Assembly (NCBI GenBank): GCA_950295325.1
Contig: OX485804.1
Coordinates: 12,960,001 to 13,024,000 of the forward strand
Reading direction: 5' to 3'
DNA length: 64,000 bases
DNA from: Polytrichum commune
Lineage: Eukaryota; Streptophyta; Polytrichopsida; Polytrichales; Polytrichaceae
In this document: piece after piece, positions 45,391 to 57,612 of the stretch
Layout: each line of letters starts with the position of its first letter
Position numbering within the stretch: position 1 is the first letter of the stretch
Program-made: the position numbers and the translations under genes
Notes under the pieces: model-generated
What the model saw: the letters and a program-made list of their open reading frames with translations, nothing else
Told to the model about the DNA's origin: nothing
Databases searched by the model: none

Positions 45391-47039
45391 TAATTAACAC
45401 ACTAAAAAAGGCTTACCCTAAACCCTAAATGTTGACATTGCACTATCACTCAACCATCATGAATGAGTGACAAATAACTAAGAATAAATGGATTTGCATG
45501 AAGGATATGTTTTGTGCCATATATAGATAGATAGATGCTTATGCTTATTTTCTCATAAAATATTCCACAAAGTACCTAAGCCATTGTTCCCAAATTGATT
45601 AATTATTGGACATTTTTTTTGCCTATCATGCTATTAGCCTATGGTACTCACCACAAAAATTGTAAGAGAAGAGAAGCATATGGTATTGAATCTATGGGGT
45701 AGAGCCTACTTGGTATGTCAAGACCCTATATTGTAGACTTAGTAAAGACACATGCAATATGGATGGGTGAGTTTACAACAATGCATCTTATCTTGTGAAC
45801 CAAACGCTACGTTTCATGATACTAGACTTGTTGAAGAAAGACAAAATGAAGGTACACCATGAGACTTGCACTCTCTTTGGTTTATAAATTTCTTTGTGGT
45901 CTCTCACGGGAACTATAAGGCTAGAATGACAAAATAACCAAGTTCAAATATAAGTTTGCAATATTACATCGTGCTTTGTTAGAAAATAAATAACAGGGAT
46001 TGTTAAATCAACCACACACTAGTTAAATCGATCACATCCAATATATCATGTGTCAACTAAGCTCTGACTTGTCATCCAAGTTGCCTTAGCTTATTAAATC
46101 TAACATGAAGGTGATACCTTGTGCCTCTTCATGTGTATGATGAAAAATTAAATTTTGACAGGTCATATAATCCTGAGACACATCTCTATGGTTACTTTAA
46201 CAAACGACATGATCAATTCAACAATTCCTAAATGAAGTATATGTGCACATTTACCATTATTAACATGAGAGTTGAAGTTGTTTTACTCTAGTTTTTTCCC
46301 CCAAGATGTTAGCTCTATTGTAAATTACTGAGATGAATGCGCAATTTGTTCATACTTGAATTGGCTTTGCTGCAAGAAGAGTATTTGGATTATGTATATG
46401 GTGGTCCTTGCATAAATTGTTCGTGCTTGGGTTGCCTGATAACCACATTTTCTTTCTCTTCTTTGACACCCATAACATGCATTTTATCCACTCAAGGTAG
46501 CCGGAAATACAAGCGATTATGCAACCAACATATTGGTCTAGTGCAACCTTAACTTATTGTCATTTGATTGACTCTGGCCTATGGGAAGAGACGTAGGGGT
46601 GGTCTTTAAAATGGGTCAAAATTTGGTAACCAACCAGTACCAACCACGTACGGTGTTATAGCAACTCACTTTTCAAGTGCAGTCCAATTGCAAGTGATTA
46701 TTAATATAAAGTGGTCTCTAAAATGATCCAAAGTTTGGTCTTGGTCAGATAGCCAACTAGAGTTGGCCATGTGTGCATGATAATAGTAGGGTAGAGCACT
46801 CTTGTGACTAGCTGTCTGTTTTCTCCAAGGCACCCGATTGGATGTCATGTCTCAAGAGAGAAAGAAAGACGACTCCGATGTTACCACTAGTGTGAATCAT
46901 GGTGTTGCTTCGTTACTGAATTGGTCTAATGTCATATCTCCAATGCAACAAAGACAAGTAGAAGACCTTCCCATTGTTCTTGGCTATAATTTATTTCTTG
47001 AGCATTTGTCAATAACATGCCCAAGGAAGGCCAACAACC
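45391..47039. other. Intergenic DNA
   Basis: AT-rich; no gene recognised. The open frames present are below 75 codons without domains. Confidence 0.5.
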
Positions 47040-47400
47040 TCAGCTAAACAAATTTCTCCGTGTGAAATCGTGCATGTAGCCATTTCGCCCTGAACTGTTT
47101 GGAGCTCATATGAATATCCTATTCATTATCAAAGTGAAGATTCTTGTGCTAAATAAGTGGTAGTGTAGATCCCCTCAACCATGCTAATTGTTGAGCCTAG
47201 AATGGTTAGCATATTTCAAGCATGAAGATCCAATCTCTTTTAGACACGTGTCTATTTGGTGCGACTCATTAGACCCACACCTAACCACATACCACTCAAA
47301 TATAGGTATGGAGATTATTGTCATGTTCAATTTAGGCACATCTGCCTTAGGAGCCTTTTATCGGGGGATGAAAGGGTTAGTGGGTTTGTATATTTAGTAT
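47040..47400 (+). repeat. Dispersed repeat family D (copy 3)
   Basis: Shares AAATCGTGCATGTAG, TTTGGAGCTCATATGAATAT, GAAGATTCTTGTGCT, TCCCCTCAACCATGCTAA and CCCACACCTAACCACATACC with 19432-19795. Confidence 0.7.
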
Positions 47401-47526
47401 TGAAATATTTTATCCTTTAAACTGGAGGGTAGTAAGAAGTGAACACTGATGCAAAATCTTCAACAGCATTGACTCATTAGTAGATCCACCTTATCCAAGG
47501 AAAGAAAACAAGAGAAAACACAAGCA

Positions 47527-47925
47527 ATGAACGACACTAAATATTGCATTTAGTGTCACCAATTCTATTTGTCTTGCTCAATAAAGTACTAATTTTATAT
47601 TGCATGTGGAGTGTCACCACCACTAAATGTAAACCTAACATTATTTGTCATTCCTTGTAAACCAATTTGGGCATTACAAATTGTGATGTTGCAAAAACTG
47701 TCACTTAGTGGATTTTCATCCAAATTTCAATCATCCCTGACAATATTTCATTACAGAAATGTTAAGATTTGTAAGTATTTCAAACATTGTAAGTATTTCA
47801 TTATAAAGTGTAAGTTGGGATGACAACACTTGTAAACTCATTCATAAGAAGTGTCATTAGAAAAGTAAATACAGTGACATAAAGCACCACATGACACTAA
47901 ATAGTACATTTAGTGTAGTATTTGA
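47527..47925 (+). mobile_element. Family C MITE, longest copy
   Basis: Ends GACACTAAATATTGCATTTA and TAGTACATTTAGTGTAG. Interior as in other copies, with a small internal repeat of the GTAAGTATTTCA type. No coding capacity. Confidence 0.78.
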
Positions 47926-48465
47926 TATGGCTATATATTTTTATTTTTATTTTTTTCATTCATTTAAATAGTTGGTATCAAAGACCTTAAATTAGTCTAT
48001 GGATATCCAATTTGGAACAGATTGACCATAAATCAAAAACAGGTTTGTGTTTACTAGAGTCCTTCATGCATTCAAAATTAGGGATTTGAGCACCGTCTAC
48101 CAGTAAAGAGGCATAAGGTCACCCTGGTATTCTCAATATTTCAAAAAAACCCTGGCAAACAACCCACCAACTTGATAAAGCATTAGCATCTCCTCAAGCT
48201 CTCTACAATTTTGTTTGGTTGCAGTACAGTGAAGTAATTTTACAAACAATGGATAAGTACAGATTAGGGCTCCCCGATTTGTTGATCAGAGAAGGTACTT
48301 CATCGAACCTAGTTTTGTAATTACACTGATGGTGCTTGAAAAATGACCTATTTTGAAGTCTGATGTTGTGGTTTTACTCAGGCTCTCATCCACCACAAAA
48401 TCAACACAAAAGAAACACATATAAAAGTACACGGGCTTGTAAAACTACCACCAGCACTGTATTCT

Positions 48466-51400
48466 TTAATATCGAGCACCCGTCTTCCGCTGATGCACCG
48501 CGGTCAATGACTGTTCATCCTGCAAAAAGTTGCAAAAGCCAGAGATTACTAAGTTGTTCACGGCTAAGAATGTATTGTCCCACATGTAATTTGCAAATCT
48601 TTGCATGCTAAGACGGCATCGTGAGAAATCAGGAAGAGAGAGGAACCATGAAAGACTCAGCAGACTAGTTCCACAACTGTGAACCTTTGATATGGGAAGT
48701 CCCTGGGGTGGCAACATGAACTTTAATATAAGAAAATTCTATTTGTTTGGTATGATTATTTTTCTTTCACAAATATATTTACTCAATGGATTTGTTCTTG
48801 TTGCAAAGAACTCAAAGAAAATGAATCCAATGGTGTCTTATTTGACATAGTTGACCTTCATATTTCCCATGGGCAACAGATAATAAGAGAAGAATAAGGA
48901 AATTCATTATGCACAGGCCTTAGTATATAATAAGAGTTTTAAAAAAACTTAGCATAATGGTCTTGCCTTATTATGCCTGACTGTACCTTAATTTTACATT
49001 TGATGCTCTTATTTATAACACTTTCATGTTTTAAATAAACTTCTTATAAATTCTTAGAGCCTTAATTTGCCAATGAGCCCTGCTTATTATAGAAGTGTTG
49101 GCACCCCGGTGGGAAATCAAATCTACCAAATGCATACACATTATGTGTTAAGCTGTGTACCTCAAGTTTGCCATTATCAACAGTAGCATAGAGCACCCAA
49201 TGGTCTCCAGTCTCGATGCGACTCTTCACCGTACACTCCAACCATGCAATCTGCCATTTGACCAATATAATTCAGATTTACTCCATTGTGCAAATTCAAA
49301 TCTGTGGTAAGCAACACATTTCTTCTATTTTGTGCATAAGGACAGTGGCAGACTCAAACAGGCATACAGGAGGACAGATACAAAAAAGGAATCATAATAG
49401 GATGCTATTCTATGAATCAAATTCGGTTTCCATACATCCTTCTAGCAATAGTCTTTAAAGTCTGTCCTATGAATCTCACTGGTACACTAAACATCCAAGC
49501 ATCTAATTTGGTGTGGCCCACACTATTCATCATCGACCCACATTAATTGTCTTCCAATCACTGGGTGACAACTAAAGAGGGTAACATGTGACACTATGGT
49601 GCTACATGACAAGTCACGAAGACCACTTTAACTAATATGGCACACACCAATTTTAGTGTCAGATCTTAAAATCAGATGTTTTGTGTAGTAGTTCAATTAG
49701 TTATTCCTTACCCCATCAGAGAGTATGTACAAGCCACTTTCAGTCTGCTTGGTTGGTAGTCCCTCTAATCGCGATTCACCAGGTTTGAAGGATTTGAGCA
49801 GCTGCTTAGTCACAGGACCACTATTTCCTTGCCCCAGTATACTGAGAACAAATTTGCTGCCAGTCAACACTAATCCCTCTACTGCGCGATCCTTTGCTAC
49901 CTGGATAGAGTTCACAGTTCCAATAAATAAGGTGAACAAAACTTGCAGAGTATAATACACTCAGTGAGAATCTTTTGGGCAAGGTCTTTTAAGTTAAATC
50001 TTGGTAGATGGGAGAAGGCACTGTCCCAAGATAGGTAACAATCAGGTGTCGACTAATGAGAACCTGCCACTTGACTATGCTTGGCATCCATGCATGTAAT
50101 TAAGGACCTTGTTTCTTGGATTTGTTCTTTAAGCTAGAATTATAGATAGAGAACATCGTTATACATGATTAAAAGTGCTATATTTTAGGGTACAATGATG
50201 TTTTGCACAATTGAATAAGGTCACGCAGGGCTGGACTTACAGCTATGGTAAGGCCTGGAGGAACAAAGCTGGCCTGGCTCACCCACGAAGCCAACATAGC
50301 ACTCTCTGCATCCCCAACTCTTGCAGAAAGCACGCAGAGAGATCCAACAACTCTACCAACTGCCTGCACAACATACAACCGACCTCCATGCATAAGATGA
50401 ATATTCTTAAACAATTCATAACAAGGATTATATAATCAGATTGTGTCCCAAATGCAAACTTGAGCACCTCGTATCACCCCAGAAAATGAATTTCCATTTT
50501 ACATTGACACTCCCAACAATGAGATGCCAAGAGCACCATCCAAAAGTTGATCATTGACCCATCATTGACATGTTGGGCCAAACCTCAGGTGCCTGGCATT
50601 CATAGTCTTCACATTCTGCAAACGTGGTGTTCCCTGGAGCTTTGTACATTTATGGCCTCATGATGTACCCCTATATAACACATTGCAATAAATACATACT
50701 TCATACAATAGAAGACATTTTTTCTTCGCGGTTTAGATTCATCCATAAGGTCTCCGGATCAAACTCAGGGTGAGTTGTTTAAAAGGTGAATTTGAGAGTG
50801 TATTCGTAAAGTCACCTAAGTTTTCTTAAGGCTTAAATTAACATGCTTATTAAAGAGTGGTATTGGGCTCTAAGAGAATGGTATTCTAGCTCTCAAATAG
50901 GGACCAAACTCCTAATTTCGTCCCTCTTTGAGGAACTTGTGTATAACTATATTTCATGCTGTATGTTTCTTGTTCCTAGTACCTCCATCTTTTTGGTGAA
51001 TTACATGAAACAGCCCATACTACATCTTCTGATTTCTTTTTCTAGCTCAGTTTAAAGTGCACGAGTACAATGCCGCTTTTATCTGAAGGTGCATCAACTC
51101 ACAGTATATGAAATGTTATTTGTATGCTATGCAACATATTAGTGAAGACCATCTTTGTGCTAAAGCCTTTAATTACCTGTTCGACATTCGATGCAGCCAC
51201 GTATTGGGCACCGCCACTGGACCGTTTCTGCTTCATCATAGATTTTCTTACTACCTGTGCTATATCTGTACCGCTCTCTTCACATGTTTGCAATGTTGCC
51301 TCTGTTGGCTGTGCCACCCCCAAACCCATCTGAGTCAGTTGTAAGTTGGCACAAATTTTACACCTACCTATGACCTGACCACATTCACACAGGTGAGTTC

Positions 51401-54400
51401 CTTTCAGTTAGAAATAAAGAGGTTGTAAATCTACCGTAATTCTACTGAAGAGAGAGGCATGACCTTGAACTTGCAGCGAATTGCGGGAAATGCGAACGAA
51501 TATCCACCATCTTTCAGGAGCTGTTCCATTTCATCAACAGCTTCACCACTCCATCCAAATGAACCAAACACACCACAAGGTTTTGACCTTGTATCACTGT
51601 CTTGAAGAATTAAACCCATTGCATCCTGCTCACAAGGTGGAGAATCCTCTCAATTAGACCAAAATACTTTATACACCAATGTCTGAAGATAGGAAGCTGA
51701 ATGCAATATCAACAAAGGTGTTACCTGAACAGGAGTGGGAATGTGGCCACCAAGAGTTGGGCTGCCTATAACAAAGCCACTGCAGGAGCTGACCACAGAT
51801 GCAATTTCCTCTTTGGTGCAGACTTCCGCGTTTATGGTTTCACATCCAACTCCAGCTTTTGTGATTCCTCGACTTTGACCATAAATACACAAGCACATAA
51901 TTATCCCATAATCCCATTTTTTGTATTAACCCTATTCCTCTCATAAAATAATGACCAATTTACAGCATGAATGGAAGCGAAAGCCATTCAATCACCCCTC
52001 TACAGCACTTAAAAGTATGATCCTCCAAGGCAAGATTTTGTACGACCCAGGTTCCATGTAGATCACTTACTCCCTCAGCATCTCACTGTCTTTTGAACAA
52101 AACTAACCTTCACAAGTAATTACCAGGCAGATTGCAAAACTTTCAAGAATGTCAAGTGCATGTTGCAAAATATTTTCACATGCTCAATCGATTTCACAAC
52201 GGCATCACACCAACCTGATAGCTTGAGCAAGAGCAGCCGTATTTCCATATGCAGAAGCATAAATGACAGCAATTGTTGTCTTTCCAACCTCCTTCAGCTT
52301 CATTTCTGTCCACTGCAACCACAAAATCACCAACAAGATGACCAGAAATCAGTGTCAATTGTTTATTTGATCACCTCTCATAAGATAGCCAGGCAGATCG
52401 ACCACAAAATTCTTGGGGTCAAGGTAAGCAAGTGGATTACAGATATTGATCTCACAAGCACCGAAATATCGATGTATCATTTCGTGTCTTTGAACACTTT
52501 TAATAAAGATAGTAGTTGGCCGACAACAATATAGTAGTAAATTATTGGTCAAGTATCGGATGCTCTCATATGGACAGAAGAGAAACATGCAAAACTTGAA
52601 AGACCCAATTGATTACAATAAGGCCAGAAACCTATTACTTACCGCCCTATACTCCCGAACAAGCTCAGTGAGTGACGACCGTACAATTGGACCATGGAGA
52701 GGGCAAATTGCTGCACAAACTAACTCTTCTCCTGGACGACTTCCTGGTGATAGACGTGCCGCTCTGTCAATGGGTAGTTTCAATGCAGAAAATATTGTCG
52801 ACAACACATACTGCACATCAGCCTGAATGCAAAAATTAACCCCTGTCAGCGAACCTCCCCCCCTTAAATGATATCTTCCACATGACAAAGCGCATGCTAG
52901 CAATTTAGCAGTAGTTAAAGGCTGCTTGTCACCTCAACAACGCCAAGGCCTCTCCTGCCAGTGTATTGTGGAACTGAAAATTGAGCCACCAGTGGTAGCT
53001 TCTCCAGAGCAGCTTGTGCCTGAAATTCAATACGTAGTATTAGATATTCTGAGCGGCAAGATTTTCATTGTAATAAAGACATGGAGAAGCCTATATAATA
53101 ATGAAAATACTGATCACAAAGCAGCAGGATAGAGTGGAAAGACTGCAGACAGTTGAGATAAAAGCGAAGAGAATTTAAGACTATGAGACAGATTCTTACT
53201 GAACAACAACCTAACAACAACCTGAACAGTGTTGTAGACAGTATGATAATTTACACTTTGATTTTATTTTTGCAAAGAACTTTGAAAACACCTTGCAAGT
53301 TACCGCGTAGCTTGGAACATACCTGCTTCAGAACGGGCGAAAGCATGCAATCAAAGAAGAATCGCCAATCCTCAGCATATTCCTCCCACCCCTCGACATC
53401 AAAGCCATTGTCCTTACAAACGTGTGCACTGTCAAAAGGGAACAAGGCAAGCTCAAATTAGCTAATCTACACAGCAGGATCCACACCAAAGGGCATCTGT
53501 TCTTCTTATGAAGAATAAAGTGCAGGCTCTTCACCTACTACAACGGAGCAGATTGATGTAGAATGGAGCTAGAGCATAAATTTCAAGTGAAAAATGTGCT
53601 GTTAAAACAGAAGGAACCAAACACCACAGCTATTGTGTGATAATTTTTGAGGGTGGGCTATCAATTATTGTCCACTTAAAACCCTCAAAAGAAGACATTC
53701 GAATCAAAGTACTGCCCTTCTTCAAAAGCAACAAGGTGGGCAAAAACCTACCCTGAGAGTGTGAATCGAAAATACAAGTGATAGCTATTATAGGTGCAGG
53801 TGGGCAACATAAAGACAAAGGAACAATCGATATAATTGAGCACCTGAAAAGTTTGTTAGTGAAAATAAGTTGATTCGCAGGGTCATAGATGCACATGCCA
53901 TCCGGCCATCTTGGGGTTGGTGTCAAAATGAATTGAAGCCGATGTCCTGTTTGCACCCACCAATATTCCTCAGGCCACATTTCAAGGAAATTTGAGCTGC
54001 TTGCAAACCAAGAGTGGTATCCTAGCTCACACCCGAGGTCACTTTGGAATCTACAACTCCTTAAAACAGGATGAGATCTGCAGGTCAACCCAAACTGATA
54101 TTTACAACTGCATTGGGGCTCAACTACCTGACGGTTCTAAGTCTTGCTCATCATGACCTGAACCTCCCCGCCCAATTGCCTAGAAGGAACCTTAGCTGCT
54201 TACATTTAACACACCAATAACAAAGAGAAAACCAGGATCCCACCTCCTCCAAGGTCTAAGCATTCATCAGCTTTCACCACGTTGATGTTGAATGACTTGC
54301 TCAAAAGGTCACTTGAGAGCGAGCCTTTCAGCTGTTGTGCAGCAGGATTTGAGCAGTATAATTCGATCGGCACACCTACAAGATGAACCCATTGTGCATG

Positions 54401-56005
54401 CTATGTTAAGAATCATCTGCCAGAGCTGAATTAATTTGGGGCGAGTGTTCTACAGCTAAAGTTGCGGCAAGCATCAAAGTCATCAATAAAGCCCTGAAAA
54501 TCTAGCAAGTGTGGATAACAAGGGGTCTGAATGTGCACTACCGCCTTCAGGTAGAGCTTCTGCCAGGCAATTCAAGCTTTCCATTCGCTTGGGGCTGATG
54601 TGGCCAATGATCAAGTATTTTATATCCTTGACATCAATTGTGGATTTGAGAGCTTCAATGAACCCTTTGGAAAAGGCTTGATCGGGAACATCAACAAGAG
54701 CTGTATGGTTTCCCCCTTTGATGAGGTAGGAATTGTCAGTTGTACCACGTTTGAGGCCGTACTCAATCTGAATCCAAAACCAGGAATAATTCTCAGAAGC
54801 ATACAACAAATTTCAACGCCATTTCCTAGCAGCATATTTCCAACCAGTGGGAATTGCAGAAAGAGTGCAGTGAAACAAACCTCAAATTTCAAGCGCTCTA
54901 AGCTGCAACATCGCAGACTACAAGTATCATCGGTGATCTTTTGGATCTTGACGTCGTTCTCCTGCCAGACACAGTAATCACCAATTCAAAACAGGAGAAA
55001 CATCTCATATCCCACAATGTAGAAAACACTGACTGTAAGTTCATGACAGAATTTGGAACATATATTATAATTTGCAAATCCTGGTGCAAATGCGCACCTC
55101 TTTCGGCAGCACAGGAGGCGATCCTGGTACTGCTGATGTAGAAACTGCAGATGCAACAATACTGACCGGACAGTCTCTTCTTCCCACATGCTGACCTTGT
55201 TTATCCTTCAACAAACCACAAACAATCGGGTAACCCCTTCGGATGTCAAGAATGCTTGTACGGGTGAAGAACCACATGCAACCAATTGAATAAAGCATGG
55301 GCAGCAAACTTTGCCGACCTCTCATCTCATATTGGAAGAGATCAAAATTGCCCACAGGTTAAGCCAAAACTCCCTATGCATTTCCCACTTCATATCCCAA
55401 ATGCCTACTTCCTATAATCCCAAGCCCCGAAAATATCATAATCTTTGCTTTCTGCAGCAGTAATGAAATGATGATGATGACGATGATGACGTGATGCATT
55501 TCAGCTTGTGCATTCTTATACACTCACACGTGCTTTGCAATTTCGTTTTGTTACAAGGGCGGCATAATTGCCAACTTATCATCATCTCACATTGAAAGAG
55601 ACCAGAATTGCCCAAGGGATCAGTCAGGGAGTGCTAAAGAAGAGTAGAGCCCAAACTCCCCGCGAATTTCCCACTTCATGTGCCCAATGCCTATTTCCCA
55701 GAATCCCAAGCCCCCAAATAGCTTAATCTTCGGTCTCTGCAGCACTAATGCAATGATGATAACGATGCATTTCAGCGCATGCACACGTTAATCATCCAAC
55801 ACAAACTCACCTGAAGTAGAGAAACGCCGTACAACGGCGACCAGGTTAACAAGGACACTTGGGTACCATTGGTTTTGCTCGATCCCATTGCTCTTGCAGC
55901 CAAACAGTGTGCAGATCCGCTTCTTCTTGCGATCACTACATCCTTCAATGATGAATTTCTCCATGGTGTAGTTCCCAATTGCACTTGCATCACCATCGCC
56001 TCCAT
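48466..56005 (-). CDS. FLVA: Chloroplast flavodiiron protein, FLVA-like (17 exons)
   Basis: Reduces O2 to water at the acceptor side of photosystem I, with a partner FLVB, in non-flowering plants. Exons: 56005-55811, 55205-55098, 54961-54881, 54767-54542, 54375-54244, 53946-53844, 53428-53323, 53019-52933, 52822-52643, 52312-52215, 51872-51725, 51625-51464, 51308-51177, 50363-50241, 49900-49712, 49250-49161, 48519-48466. Phases agree throughout; total 737 residues. Residues about 1-90 form a Ser/Arg-rich transit peptide. The beta-lactamase-like domain (about 115-400), flavodoxin domain (FMN loop SAYGNT, exon 10) and C-terminal flavin-reductase domain (from 587, WVSQASFVPPGL) follow. Canonical iron ligands are mostly replaced: HISPK at 184-188 instead of HxExD, R260 before WPDG, K279 in TNKLF; H184 and H389 (PLHGP) remain. 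That is the Flv1/FLVA pattern. The first ATG at 56005 is chosen; upstream in-frame codons lack ATG. Confidence 0.92.
49482..49689. mobile_element. Family F MITE in flavodiiron intron 15
   Basis: The left end TACACTAAACATCCAAGCAT and right end (inverse of CTACACAAAACATCTGATTT) pair. Subterminal GGTGTGGCCCAC pairs with CACACACC. A partial relative lies in the ABCG intron. Confidence 0.7.
50715..50990 (-). repeat. SINE-like fragments in flavodiiron intron 13
   Basis: The block AATTTCGTCCCTCTTTGAG (about 50916-50934) recurs at 59112-59130 with similar surroundings. A box-B-like inverse (CCGGATCAAACTCAGGG) lies near 50754. No full element can be delimited. Confidence 0.4.
55319..55790. repeat. 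Tandem duplication within flavodiiron intron 1
   Basis: Two diverged units (about 55319-55520 and 55580-55790) share CATCTCA, ATTGCCCA, AATTTCCCACTTCAT-like, AATGCCTA, AATCCCAAGCCCC, TCTGCAGCA, AATGATGAT and GATGCATTTCAGC. The second unit reaches the exon 1 donor. Flanking exons are not duplicated. Confidence 0.75.
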
Positions 56006-56609
56006 GGCCCCTCTCCTTGTAATTTCCTCGATGCTCGTCACACACTCACCTCAGCTCACCATGTGCAAACAAAAACCAAACAGGAAACAACAACAATAGT
56101 GCTCCTAAGTTTTGAAATAAATCCCGCGGCTGCAGTGTTATGCAATGCAGCAGTGATACAATGGAATTGTCGTGAGACGGAATCCATATGCTGCTGCCGG
56201 ATTGAAATGCGAGAGAGAGAAGGAGGAAAAACAAAAGACAAGTGGAGGAGAAGGCTGTGGAGGATCGGATAAAGGCGCACTAAAGAAAGGACTCGCCAAT
56301 CACAGCTCTCCGGTCACAGTTATGGCCGTCGCCGTCGCCGTCGGTGTCCCCAGTCCACCTACCCATCCTAGTGTACCCAAACAGTGTATAGTCAGCACCG
56401 TAGTGGAATACAACGTGGCAGAGAAAAGGTGAGGCCTCTGTGTTCTTGGATCTCATGCTTCATGCGCGACATCCTTGATATTTGCCACCCAAGTGACTGC
56501 TTCAAACGGCATTCGCTGCGACCTAATAAGATACGCATGTCTTAAGCGGACACTTTTTGACCTACATGACCAGTGAGAGGGGAATGGATGACGGGGCGTG
56601 GGAACAGTA
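56006..56609 (-). other. 5' flank and probable promoter of the flavodiiron gene
   Basis: Contains a GA-rich tract on plus near 56210-56260 and CCGTCGC repeats near 56326-56344. No TATA element was identified with confidence. No open frame with a domain. Confidence 0.4.
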
Positions 56610-57257
56610 AGTCATCCATCTACTTGACGACCTCATGGACAGAATTTGGGAATTATGGATGACGTTGTCTCTTTGTGCATGAAATTGCACGACAAGTTTT
56701 GATAATCCTTACGTTCTTGGATGAGTGGTAGGTTATATTTCGCACCCACTTCTCGTAGGATGAGAAACACGAGTCATCCGCCTACTCGACGACCTCATGG
56801 ACAAAATCTGGGAATTATGGATGACGTTGTGCTTTTGTGGATGAAAATGCATGGCAAGTTTTGATAATCCTCACGTTCTTGGAGGAGTGGTAGGTTATAT
56901 TTCGTACCCACTTCTCGTAGGATGAGAAACACGAGTCATCCGCCTACTCAACGACCTCATGGATAGAATCTGGGAATTATGGATGATGTTGTGTCTTTGT
57001 GGATGAAAAAGCATGACAAGTTTTGATAATCCTTACATTCTTGGATGAGTGGTAGGTTATATTTCGCACCCACTTCTCGTAGGATGAGGAACACGAGTCA
57101 TTCGCCTACTTGAGCAACTCATGGACAAAATGTGGAAAATGTGGATGATATTGCGCCTCTTGTGGATGAAAACGTTTGACAAGTTTTGACAATCCTTGTG
57201 TTCTTGGACGAGTGATAGGTTATGTTCTACACCCACTTCTCGTAGGATGCGAAACAC
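56610..57257 (+). repeat. Four tandem copies of a 162-bp unit
   Basis: The anchor GACAAGTTTTGATAATCC recurs at 56691, 56853, 57015 and 57178, a period of 162-163 bp. Each unit contains CACCCACTTCTCGTAGGATG-type sequence, ACACGAGTCAT and GGGAATTATGGATGA. The central units are the most alike and the last is the most diverged. The unit has no open frame. The end of each unit (CACTTCTCGTAGGATGAGAA) resembles the family D border CACCCACTCCTCATAGGATA. Confidence 0.93.
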
Positions 57258-57284
57258 TTCACTAGTCCGAAACAATTGCCAATT

Positions 57285-57612
57285 TTAAATCATGTCCATA
57301 GCTATATGCTTCATAATTATGGAAGTTCATATAGACATTGTATTCATTGTCAAAGTAAAGATTCTCAAACTCATGAAATGTTCGTGAAGGCTCCCCTAAA
57401 TTCAACTTACTTTTGAGCCTAAAATGGTTAACAAATTCCAAGCACACATTTCTTTTGATTGTGGACCTATATGAGCACTTCATGAGCATGAGAATCTTCA
57501 CTTTGATAGTGAGTAATATATTTATGAGTTCCAAAAATTATGAGGCAAATGATTCTAAGCACAGTTTGAATGTGTTAATCATCTTGCAATCAATTGTGTG
57601 TTGATATCCTAT
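57285..57612. repeat. Family D-related inverted repeat
   Basis: Arms near 57310-57385 and 57478-57545 pair (TTCATATAGAC, TCAAAGTAAAGATTCTCA against TGAGAATCTTCACTTTGATA). The right border CCTATGAAAAGTGGGTGCA is the inverse of the border in 19432-19795. It directly adjoins the 162-bp tandem array. Confidence 0.6.

Noticed and set aside
56006-56045. Earlier starts for the flavodiiron exon 1
   Set aside because: The candidate codons are GTG; the first ATG in the frame that joins exon 2 is at 56005.
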